This document shows positions 19,301 to 26,899 of a DNA stretch of 64,000 nucleotides, piece by piece; the stretch's first letter is position 1; each line of letters opens with the position of its first letter. The position numbers were made by a program, and so were the translations under genes. Location of the stretch: contig AP018180.1 in the NCBI GenBank assembly GCA_002368155.1, forward strand, positions 4,859,007 to 4,923,006, written 5' to 3'. This DNA comes from Nostoc carneum NIES-2107. GTDB lineage: Bacteria; Cyanobacteriota; Cyanobacteriia; Cyanobacteriales; Nostocaceae. Under the pieces are notes generated by a model. That model had not been told where the DNA came from. It worked only from the letters and a program-made list of their open reading frames with translations, and made no database searches.

Positions 19301-19751
19301 TGACCCCAAATCAACTATCCCTTCTTACTCCCGCTTACCAATTGCAACTGTCTCAGAACATGATAAACAGACTGTGCAACACGTGCCACTTAAGATTTTG
19401 CTAGTAGAAGATGGGTTAGTGAATCAGAAAGTTGCCTTAAAGTTACTGGAGCGTTTAGGCTACCGTGCTGATGTAGCTAATCACGGACGAGAAGCCCTAG
19501 AAGCTTTACAACGACAAATATATGATGTTGTGTTTATGGATATCCAGATGCCAGAAATGGATGGTTTGGAAACCACCCGCCGGATTCGCAAAGAACTCCC
19601 TGCGGCCGCTCAACCTCGCATAATTGCCATGACTGCTCATGCACGCCCAGAAGACCGCCAGGAGTGCTTAAGTGTTGGTATGGATGACTACATTAGTAAG
19701 CCCATTAGTCTAGAAGCGATCGCTGCAATTCTTAAAAAGTTTGAGAGTTAG
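16329..19751 (+). CDS. Hybrid sensor histidine kinase: HNOBA-like, PAS, PAS, GAF, HisKA, ATPase, two receivers
   Basis: The 1140-aa cytosolic kinase starts with a domain (about 10-150) whose FPFHLVIDREMKIVQVGEVI start and LKGEMVYMEASDQVLFHGYP segment match the heme-NO-binding-associated (HNOBA) domain. Two PAS domains follow (about 155-275 and 285-400; the second has the DWNLRTGEVYRSPRW pattern and a PAC end DITERKL). A GAF domain (about 415-575) comes next, then HisKA with MSHEIRTPMN and phospho-acceptor His620. The ATPase domain has DTGIGIP and GTGLGLAIS. Receiver 1 has Asp916 but lacks the paired acidic residues near its start, so it is probably degenerate. Receiver 2 is complete, with VEDG and Asp1071 in FMDIQMPEMDG. 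No H-NOX gene lies beside it. Confidence 0.9.
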   Translation: MTNDRATGLRQFSLTPDQFTTLFPFHLVIDREMKIVQVGEVIKRILEPIAITDTYLEDHFQVTRLSGTERSLFLLESHDHKIHLKGEMVYMEASDQVLFHGYPQLKDIADLQKLNLPVNDFPLYDSVPDDFVKFHTENTPLTDVNTHQKAELAATTARLRTLIESLHFGVLIEDENQKILLVNQQLCDQFQLSVPAAALEGLDCRQAVENCQQLFAEPEKFVQYLDEVHHQRKVVVHQEWQLQDGRTIAQEYVPIVGEQKFYGHLWKYRDISWEKESQNALQLSEERLQLALDAVEEGLWDWNLRTGEVYRSPRWFSMLGYAPEGIESNIKAKNHLIHPEDLALMRQKLSAHFRGETPVYEAELRLFAKSGEWKWILDRGKLVRRNSQGKPLRMVGTHLDITERKLSEASLQQQYQRAMLLQQITEEIRHSLQTPQILQTTVTQVQRILQSDRVIICQIHPDGSGKIIQEAVVPGWLVTLGHNIEDPCLKERYLNLYRQGKTTMIADLAQTALEPCYVEVLQQFQVKANLVVPIRVRENLWGLLIVHQCDRPRQWTQWEVDLLKYLADQMGIALTQAQLLAQETHQAHLLAQQNEQLNFAKQAAEAANIAKGNFLATMSHEIRTPMNAIIGMTGLLLDTPLEPEQLDFVETIRNSGDALLTIINDILDFSKIESGKLDLEEQPFDLRVCIEEALDLLAPQAASKGIELMYQLDSDIPTQIIGDITRLRQILWNLLSNAVKFTNEGEIVVAIAAQPSVLQRGTTPTEPQIYEFQFAVRDTGIGIPRDRLDRLFKPFSQVDASMTRRYGGTGLGLAISTRLCELMGGRMWVESEVGRGSTFYFNLTLLVDSSSINSTIIFDLNLRGQKLLLVAANANLRKCLTAQLETLGLYVQAVESNVAALHWIRQQTTFDLAVLDIDSPQLNILNLTAQIRAIPRHLHLPLVMLSSKGKQTLEVKQIAPEFHAYLHKPVRQYQLHQTLLEIIRSAGSNQLDPKSTIPSYSRLPIATVSEHDKQTVQHVPLKILLVEDGLVNQKVALKLLERLGYRADVANHGREALEALQRQIYDVVFMDIQMPEMDGLETTRRIRKELPAAAQPRIIAMTAHARPEDRQECLSVGMDDYISKPISLEAIAAILKKFES

Positions 19752-19919
19752 ATATTTGCTCTAGAAATGACAAAATTCAATGCTCACGTAGTAGTGTGTC
19801 TAGTAGTATGACAAGGGAACTATGCTAGGTTAATTAAATTTTCTAGTTCTCTTCTTTTCCTCTTTCTTTGAGTACTTTGTGCCTTCTCTGCGAGACGCTT
19901 CGCGAACGTGGTTCGTTTT

Positions 19920-19952
19920 TTCACCCAGCAAAATTAATGGGACAGACCACTA
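19920..19952. repeat. Left arm of a palindrome split by the first IS630 element
   Basis: TTCACCCAGCAAAATTAATG and the following GGGACAGACCACTA are the exact reverse complement of 21259-21291. The arms join at TA in the uninterrupted form. A further partial copy (GGGACAGACCACTAG) is at 21364-21378. Confidence 0.8.
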
Positions 19953-21258
19953 GTACTCCACCACATTAATTCTGATGGGTACACGCCAGAGCGATCGTAT
20001 ACTAGTATAAGCTGGATAATTAAGGCATTAGTAAGTTGGATATAAAAATTTATTCATCATGGCTATCAAACATCAAGTCAACTTAACCATTGAGGATAAA
20101 GAACAACTTGAACAAATTACTAAAAAAGGAAAAATTCAGGCAAGAAAACTAAAACGGGTGCAGATACTATTAATGTCATCTGCTGGATATAAAGATGAAG
20201 AGATAGCCAACATAATAGGTGTGAGTGTAGCAACTATAGAGCGAATTCGGAAAAAATTTGTATCGTCAGGATTGGAGTCAGCCTTAAATGAAAAACCCCG
20301 TCCAGGTAAAGTAAGAAAGTTAAATGGGACAGCAGAGGCTTTTTTAGTTGCTACCGCATGTAGTAATCCACCTTCAGGGCGAGAATGTTGGACAATGGAA
20401 TTACTAGCTAATAAATTAGTACAACTTGAAATTGTAGATAATATTAGCGATGAAACTGTACGTCGAACTTTAAAAAAAACGAAATCAAGCCGTGGCTAGT
20501 AGAGCAATGGTGTATTCCAACAGTCAGTCCGGAGTTCGTGTGGCGAATGGAAGATGTCTTAGATTTATATGCTCAAACAGATGATCCAAAACGTCCGAGA
20601 GTTTGTTTTGACGAGCGTCCGGTACAATTACTTGGTGATACAAAAGTTCCCATACCGGCAAAACCAGGACAAGCAAGACGCGTTGATTACGAGTATGAGC
20701 GCTTGGGCAATTGTAATTTATTCACGTTTATAGAACCAACAAAAGGTTGGCGACACATTAAAGTTACAGATAGAAGAACTGCGGTAGATTTTGCTCATTG
20801 TATGAAAGATTTGGTAGACATTCATTATCCAAAAGCTGAGTTAATTAGGATTATTATGGACAACCTAAATACTCATACGCCATCTGCTTTATACCAAGCT
20901 TTTCATCCCGAAGAAGCTAGAAGAATTTTGAAAAAACTAGAGTTTCATTATACTCCTAAACATGGTAGTTGGTTGAATATGGCAGAAATTGAATTGTCAG
21001 TTCTTTCTCGCCAATGTTTAAATCGACGCATCCCAAATCAGAAAATTTTAAAATCTGAAATCGCTGCTTGGGAGCAGACAAGAAATCAAGAAAAAGCAAC
21101 TATTACCTGGCGGTTTACAAATGATGATGCTCGTGTCAAGTTGCAAAAATTATATCCAAAAACACAGGAATCTGACGAAATTAAAAATCTTCAACAGCCA
21201 ATGTGTGATTGTGCGATCGCTCTGGCGTGTACCCATCAGAATTAATGTGGTGGAGTAC
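19953..21258. mobile_element. IS630-family insertion sequence, copy 1
   Basis: The element is about 1306 bp with long perfect terminal inverted repeats: GTACTCCACCACATTAATTC and onward through GATGGGTACACGCCAGAGCGATCG, mirrored at 21213-21258. TA flanks each end (19951-19952 and 21259-21260), the IS630/Tc1 target duplication. Because GTAC and CTAG are themselves symmetrical, the boundary could be moved inward by 3 bp. It carries one transposase read through a -1 frameshift and lies in the centre of a 66-bp palindrome. The 5' flank (19752-19919) holds only repeat-like sequence such as CTCTGCGAGACGCTTCGCG. Confidence 0.88.
20059..21245 (+). CDS. IS630-family transposase, two frames joined by -1 frameshift
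   Basis: Frame A runs 20059-20499 and encodes an HTH domain (ANIIGVSVATIERIRKKF, about 52-70) with an Arg/Lys-rich start. Frame B, open from about 20478 to 21245, encodes the DDE catalytic part: FDERPVQLL with the first Asp, IIMDNLNTH with the second, and KHGSWLNMAEIELSVL with the Glu. The frames meet at a run of eight A at 20472-20479. A one-base backward slip there reads LKKNEIKPWL and gives one protein of about 395 aa. That is the programmed frameshift common in this family, so the gene may be intact and not a pseudogene. Confidence 0.88.
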
Positions 21259-21291
21259 TAGTGGTCTGTCCCATTAATTTTGCTGGGTGAA
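21259..21291. repeat. Right arm of the palindrome split by IS630 copy 1
   Basis: TAGTGGTCTGTCCCATTAAT and the following TTTGCTGGGTGAA mirror 19920-19952 exactly. Outside both arms the flanks do not match each other. Confidence 0.8.
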
Positions 21292-22098
21292 CTCATTCTT
21301 CATTTCTCTTCCTTTGTGTACTTCGCGCCTTTGCGGTTCGTTCCTCAACTCCTCAGAACTTATGGGACAGACCACTAGACTAAAATAGTGCGTTAGATTA
21401 GAAAAAATTAACCGCCGATAAACGCGGATAAAATTAATCTTTATTGCAACATTTAAGGCTAGACACGCCAGTAGTAGACTGACACAGCTAATTTAGTGCA
21501 ATAGCGAAAATCTATTTCATCTGTGTCCATCTGCGTTTATCTGCGGTTCATATCATCAAATCTAATGCAACATTTTAGGCGTGTCAGTCCAGTAGGATGC
21601 GTTAGCGATAGCATAACGCATCAGCGCTAAGATTTTTTCAGAAATCTGATATTTGATTTTTGTGAAGCTAGGTACAATTTTATTTCTTCTTACCTGTTCC
21701 CCATTCCTGCCCTACATAAATAATTTCACGCATCAAAAATTTTACAGAATTGAAAAATTTGCGTATAAAATAACCTGAGAATTATTTTATGAAATTTCGT
21801 TACTGATAAAACTTAATTTTTCAAACAGCCTCTAACACTGGTATATTAGCGCTAGTACAAATGTTCAGACAAGCATCACCAGCGGATGCTTCAATAATTT
21901 TGCCAACTAAACTACGAGTGAAGATGAGTGAGTAAAAGTATACCAGTTGCTTAACTGTACTGCGAAACTCCCTTTCCTTCTCTCTGCGTTCTCTGCGCCT
22001 CTGTGGTTCAATAAATCCTAAATTATCTAGCTCAACTAGTAGACAATCTATATTTCCTTGCTAAACTTTTACTTCATTAACCCAGCTACCTTGCGCCT
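21292..22098. repeat. About 800-bp spacer with two adjacent MITE-like repeats and a GTAGGATGCGTTAGCG palindrome
   Basis: Element 1 (21378-21469) starts GACTAAAATAGTGCGTTAGA and ends in AAGGCTAGACACGCC. Element 2 (21477-21589) has perfect GACTGACAC / GTGTCAGTC ends, and its inner arm TCTAATGCAACATTTTAGGC mirrors the start of element 1. A GTAGGATGCGTTAGCG / AACGCATC palindrome follows at 21592-21622. At 21970-22010 there is a CTCTGCGTTCTCTGCGCCTC repeat. I see no gene. The end of the region must carry the smc promoter. Confidence 0.65.
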
Positions 22099-25000
22099 AT
22101 GGTTCATGTAAAGCGCGTCGAACTTACAAACTTTAAATCCTTTGGTGGTACTACCCAAGTTCCTTTGCTGGGGGGGTTTACTGTTATATCTGGGCCAAAT
22201 GGTTCTGGTAAATCTAATATTCTCGATGCGCTGCTGTTTTGTCTCGGACTCGCTAGTTCTAAAGGGATGCGCGCCGATCGCCTCCCGGATTTGGTAAATA
22301 ATACTCAAACAGCTAAAAGCCGTGCCACTGTGGAAGCTAGCGTCACAGTGACTTTTGATATTTCAGATGCAGTTTCAATTAACGATACAAAGCCGCAAAC
22401 CTTAGAAGGTTTAGAGGAAGTGGAGGTAGTAGAAGTTGAGGAAGAGGAGAAAGTTGAGGAAGAAAATTCCAATTCCAAACTTCCCAATCCCGAATCATCG
22501 AATGAGTGGAGTGTTACCAGAAAGCTGCGGGTGACGCACCAGGGAACTTATACATCGAATTACTATATCAACGGCGCATCTTGCACCCTCACCGAGTTAC
22601 ATGAAGCCTTAGAAACACTGCGAATTTACCCTGAAGGCTACAACGTCGTGCTGCAAGGGGATGTCACCAGCATTATTTCCATGAACGCCAGAGAAAGGCG
22701 GGAAATTATTGATGAATTGGCGGGGGTAGCGGCGTTTGATCGCAAAATTCACCAAGCCAAGGCGACTTTAGATGAGGTGAAGGAAAAGGAAGATAGTTGT
22801 CGGATTATTGAAACTGAATTAACTGTACAACGCGATCGCCTTTCCCAAGACCGCGCCAAAGCCGAAAAGTATCAAAAACTCCGCGCTGAATATTTGGCTA
22901 AACAATCCTGGGAAGCAGTTTTATCATGGCGTTCCCTACAAGCACAGCAAGAAAAATTAGCTAACCAAATACAAACTGGCGATCGCAAATCTGAAGAACT
23001 GTCTGCGGAACTGACGGCGCTGAACACTACAATTGAGCAAACTACTGTTGAATTAGATAAACTCAACGCCCATGTTAAAGCTTTAGGGGAAGAGGAACTG
23101 TTAGCAGTACAATCTACCCTCGCCACTCAGGAAGCTGAACACAAACAACAAGCGCGTCAACGCAGCGAATTAGAAACCGCAATTCAAGAAACCACAAAAC
23201 GCCAGACGCAAAGTCAGCAAGAAATTCAACAACACCAACGTTCCCTTGAACAAATTGCGGAAACTCAGGTAATTGAAAAGCAATCGATTGTCTACTTACA
23301 ACAGCAACGGGATGAGACGCAACAAGCACTAGAAACTTCTCGCCAAGCAGCGGCGGAAATTGCTTCGGCTTCGGAAGCTTGGGTACAGCAACAAACGGCG
23401 TTAAACCGTCAAATTGAAACGCTGCTGCAAACCCTGGAACCCCAACGTACCGAACAAGCACAGTTAAGAGAACGTAACGATCAGCTACAGCAGCAAATTC
23501 AAGAACAAACTCAGCTTGTGGCTAGCTTAGAACCAGAATTAGCCACAAAAAAAGCTGAATGTAGCCGTTTAGAAGCAGAATTTAACACCTCTAGTGAACC
23601 CATTCAAAATTTAGCGCAAAACCTGGCAGCTACAGAACAAGAACTGCAAATTCAACAAGATACGCAAAAGCGCTTACTCCAAGAACAACGGGAAAAACAA
23701 CGCCAGCTAGATAAATTAGAAGCGCAAGCGCAAGCACAACAAGAAATCCAGGGAACCCAAGCTAGCAAAGTCATCTTGCAATCGGGATTACCAGGACTTT
23801 GTGGCTTAGTGGTACAGTTAGGCCGAGTAGAACCCCGTTACCAACTAGCTTTGGAAATTGCCGCTGGTGGGCGTTTGGGACATATAGTGGTAGAAGATGA
23901 CGGTGTCGGTGCGGCGGGAATTGAACTGCTGAAACAGAAACGCGCCGGGAGAGCGACTTTTTTACCGTTAAATAAAATTAATGCTCCCAGATTTACCCAA
24001 GATGCCACACTGCGGTTAGCCAGTGGTTTTGTTAACTATGCTGTTAACCTAGTGGAGTGCGATCGCCGTTATAAAGATGTCTTCAGTTATGTTTTTGGTA
24101 ACACAGTCGTCTTTTCTACCCTAGAACAGGCGCGAAAAAACATAGGTTTATACCGCATCGTCACCTTAGACGGGGAATTACTGGAAACTAGCGGCGCAAT
24201 GACTGGCGGTAGTAACACTCAGCGTTCGGCTTTGCGCTTTGGAAACGTCGAAGCTGCTGAACCCGAAGAAGTCGCCGCTTTAAAAAGACGCTTGGGGGAA
24301 ATTGAGCGAGTTTTAGAACGTTGTACAGAAGCCATTTCTACTCTCGCCACGAAAACCAAAACCTTATCCCAGGAAGTTACAGAAGCGCGTCAAGCAAGGA
24401 GAGAACAGCAGCTGCAATTAGAACAGCTGCAAAAAGAAATTAAAACTTTGACAGCGCAGTTAGAAAATACGCGATCGCAATTAGCGCAAAACAGCGAAAA
24501 ATTTGCCACCGCACAATCTCGCTTGGAAGTCTTGGATCGGGAATTACCGGGACAAGAAAATCAGTTGCAACAATTGCGACAGACTTTAGCGGAGTTAGAA
24601 GCCTCCCAAACCCCTAGTGAATGGCAACAAATCCAAGCCACCATTAAAAACCAAGAGCAACAATTACAACAACGGGAAACAGCCTTACGGGAAGCAGAAC
24701 AAAGATTAAGGAATCTGGAAAACCAGCAACAGCGTTTACAAGAAAAAATCCAAGAAGCTGAGGAACGAATTACCCAGTACCAGCAAGAGCAAGAAACCCA
24801 GCAAAATCAATTAAGCTTCATCAGCACCCAGCAATCAGCACTCAGCGCTCAAATCGCCGCACTTAAGGCGAAATTGAGCCAGATGGAACTGAGTTTAGGC
24901 GAAGAAAAACAAAAACGCGATCGCACCGAACAAGAACTGCGATCGCATCTCCTGCGTCAGCAACAATTGGAATGGGAACTGCAAAAACTCCAAGAAACGC

Positions 25001-25761
25001 TCACAGCCAAGCGCGAGGAAATCGTTAACGTCAGAGAGCAACTGCAAACCGTCGCCGCCGAACTACCCAGCCCCTTACCAGAAGTCCCCGATCAAGTAGA
25101 CTTAGAAGAATTGCAGAAAGAATTGCGATCGCTTGCCAAACGCCTGCAAGCAATGGAACCAGTAAATATGCTGGCTTTGGAAGAATACGAACGCACCCAA
25201 AACCGTCTGCAAGAACTGACGCAAAAGCTGGAAACCCTAGAAGCAGAGCGCACAGAGTTACTTTTACGGATTGAAAACTTTACTACATTACGTCAACGCG
25301 CCTTTAAGGAAGCCTTCGACGCAGTGAACGAAAACTTCCAATCAATTTTCGCCACCCTTTCCGAAGGTGACGGCTACCTACAACTAGACGATCCTGAAGA
25401 TCCCTTTAGTAGCGGCTTAAATTTAGTCGCTCACCCCAAAGGTAAACCAGTACAGCGACTAGCTTCCATGTCTGGGGGAGAAAAATCCCTGACAGCCTTA
25501 AGCTTTATCTTTTCCCTACAACGTTACCGCCCTTCCCCCTTCTATGCTTTCGATGAAGTCGATATGTTTTTGGATGGGGCAAACGTAGAACGATTAGCTA
25601 AAATGATTAAACAACAGGCTAAACTTGCTCAATTTATAGTTGTTAGTTTGCGTCGCCCGATGATAGAATCAGCCGAACGCACAATAGGCGTTACTCAAGC
25701 ACGGGGAGCTTACACCCAAGTTTTGGGAATTAAATTGCAAGCTGACCATACATCTGCTTGA
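22099..25761 (+). CDS. smc: Chromosome segregation/condensation ATPase SMC
   Basis: The 1220-aa protein has the full SMC layout: head with Walker A GPNGSGKS (32-39), a first long coiled coil (about 195-540), a hinge (about 555-700, with GLPGLCGLVVQLGRVEP and a GAMTGGS stretch), a second coiled coil (about 715-1060), and a C-terminal head with the ABC signature MSGGEK near 1124 and Walker B FYAFDEVD near 1150. It forms the ring that compacts and separates chromosomes with ScpA/ScpB, which are not in this window. The N-terminal head has an acidic low-complexity insert of about 45 residues (about 100-140, EVEEEEKVEEENSNSKL) that explains the slightly large size. A PRC-barrel gene follows closely. 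Confidence 0.96.
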   Translation: MVHVKRVELTNFKSFGGTTQVPLLGGFTVISGPNGSGKSNILDALLFCLGLASSKGMRADRLPDLVNNTQTAKSRATVEASVTVTFDISDAVSINDTKPQTLEGLEEVEVVEVEEEEKVEEENSNSKLPNPESSNEWSVTRKLRVTHQGTYTSNYYINGASCTLTELHEALETLRIYPEGYNVVLQGDVTSIISMNARERREIIDELAGVAAFDRKIHQAKATLDEVKEKEDSCRIIETELTVQRDRLSQDRAKAEKYQKLRAEYLAKQSWEAVLSWRSLQAQQEKLANQIQTGDRKSEELSAELTALNTTIEQTTVELDKLNAHVKALGEEELLAVQSTLATQEAEHKQQARQRSELETAIQETTKRQTQSQQEIQQHQRSLEQIAETQVIEKQSIVYLQQQRDETQQALETSRQAAAEIASASEAWVQQQTALNRQIETLLQTLEPQRTEQAQLRERNDQLQQQIQEQTQLVASLEPELATKKAECSRLEAEFNTSSEPIQNLAQNLAATEQELQIQQDTQKRLLQEQREKQRQLDKLEAQAQAQQEIQGTQASKVILQSGLPGLCGLVVQLGRVEPRYQLALEIAAGGRLGHIVVEDDGVGAAGIELLKQKRAGRATFLPLNKINAPRFTQDATLRLASGFVNYAVNLVECDRRYKDVFSYVFGNTVVFSTLEQARKNIGLYRIVTLDGELLETSGAMTGGSNTQRSALRFGNVEAAEPEEVAALKRRLGEIERVLERCTEAISTLATKTKTLSQEVTEARQARREQQLQLEQLQKEIKTLTAQLENTRSQLAQNSEKFATAQSRLEVLDRELPGQENQLQQLRQTLAELEASQTPSEWQQIQATIKNQEQQLQQRETALREAEQRLRNLENQQQRLQEKIQEAEERITQYQQEQETQQNQLSFISTQQSALSAQIAALKAKLSQMELSLGEEKQKRDRTEQELRSHLLRQQQLEWELQKLQETLTAKREEIVNVREQLQTVAAELPSPLPEVPDQVDLEELQKELRSLAKRLQAMEPVNMLALEEYERTQNRLQELTQKLETLEAERTELLLRIENFTTLRQRAFKEAFDAVNENFQSIFATLSEGDGYLQLDDPEDPFSSGLNLVAHPKGKPVQRLASMSGGEKSLTALSFIFSLQRYRPSPFYAFDEVDMFLDGANVERLAKMIKQQAKLAQFIVVSLRRPMIESAERTIGVTQARGAYTQVLGIKLQADHTSA

Positions 25762-25819
25762 GTTTTTGTTAATAATAGTGTATAGATTAACCGGATTCGA
25801 GATCAGGACTCGGTATAGA

Positions 25820-26803
25820 ATGACCTCTGAACAGATAATTAGGCGTTCCGACATATTAAATACCCAGGTGATTACCCGCGACAATGGCAAGCGGGTAGGC
25901 ATAGTTAGTCAAGTCTGGGTGGATATTGACCAACGAGAGGTTGTAGCTCTTGGTTTGAGAGACAGCCTGATCTCTATTTCTGGTATACCGCGCAATATGT
26001 ACCTTAGCAGTATCAGCCAGATTGGTGATGTGATCCTGGTCGATAACGAGGACGTAATCGAAGATATTGAAGTTGAAGCATTAAGCAACCTGATTAACTG
26101 GGAAGTAATTACAGAAACCGGTGAAGTTCTAGGCAGAGTACGCGGCTTCAAATTCAATGGTGAAAATGGCAAACTTCACTCTATAGTCATTGCTTCTGTG
26201 GGATTACCGCAAATACCCGAGCAAGTGCTAAGTACTTACGAACTTTCCATTGATGAAATCGTCAGCACAGGCCCCAGCCGATTAATTGTATTTGAAGGAG
26301 CTGAAGAACGCGTCAATCAATTGACAGTTGGCGTTCTAGAACGCATGGGTATTGGCAAAGCCCCCTGGGATCGCAGCGATGATGAAGAATACGGCTATAG
26401 TGCGCCTCGTACCATTGCACCACCCAACCAACTACCCAGCGGTGTACCATTAGAACCACCCAAGCCCAAAGTTCGCACCCCCGAACCCGTAGCCAGGGAA
26501 GAGTGGGATGAGGACTATGTAGAAGAAGAAAGACCCCAGCGCCAAGTCATGCAGGCGCGCCAGTACGAATCGATTCAATACGAAGAAGACGACGAAGAAG
26601 ACAACTGGAGTGAGGCTACAGATAAAGACAGGTATCAACAGCCCGTTAAATTTGAAGCTCAACCCTATAAAAAGCCCTACGTCGATGAATATGACAACTA
26701 TGACGATGTAGATGGCGATGCTTGGGAAGATGTGCCCCAACCAGTCAATATTCCGAAGAAAGTCAAAGAAAAACAACCAGAATACGAAGAAGAAGGATAT
26801 TAA
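25820..26803 (+). CDS. PRC-barrel domain protein with acidic low-complexity tail
   Basis: From the ATG at 25820 the protein is 327 aa. A longer frame from 25766 adds 18 residues that look like spacer (RLTGFEIRTRYR), so the internal ATG followed by TSEQIIRRSDIL is preferred. Two PRC-barrel modules lie at about residues 1-80 and 85-165, each with a turn like DNGKRVGIVSQVWVD or TGEVLGRVRGFKF. After about 185 the sequence is disordered and rich in Pro, Glu, Asp and Tyr (EEDDEEDNW, DEYDNYDDVDGD). The family is common in cyanobacteria next to or apart from photosynthetic complexes, and its role is unknown. The start is 58 bp after smc, and a terminator follows. Confidence 0.85.
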   Translation: MTSEQIIRRSDILNTQVITRDNGKRVGIVSQVWVDIDQREVVALGLRDSLISISGIPRNMYLSSISQIGDVILVDNEDVIEDIEVEALSNLINWEVITETGEVLGRVRGFKFNGENGKLHSIVIASVGLPQIPEQVLSTYELSIDEIVSTGPSRLIVFEGAEERVNQLTVGVLERMGIGKAPWDRSDDEEYGYSAPRTIAPPNQLPSGVPLEPPKPKVRTPEPVAREEWDEDYVEEERPQRQVMQARQYESIQYEEDDEEDNWSEATDKDRYQQPVKFEAQPYKKPYVDEYDNYDDVDGDAWEDVPQPVNIPKKVKEKQPEYEEEGY

Positions 26804-26842
26804 AGTAATTCGTAATTTCTAATTCGTAATTAAGTTTAAAGT

Positions 26843-26876
26843 TAAACCCCTACTTCCACGCGAAGAGGGGTTTAAT
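26843..26876. terminator. Terminator between the PRC-barrel gene and mnmE
   Basis: TAAACCCCT and AGGGGTTTA enclose a 16-nt loop and are followed by ATTTAT. The genes on either side are convergent, so it can serve both. Confidence 0.75.
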
Positions 26877-26899
26877 TTATCTTAATACCAATTTGGGAC

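Noticed and set aside
20059-21245. Broken transposase pseudogene
   Set aside because: The two frames meet at an A8 run where a -1 slip restores the full protein, the normal way this family is expressed.
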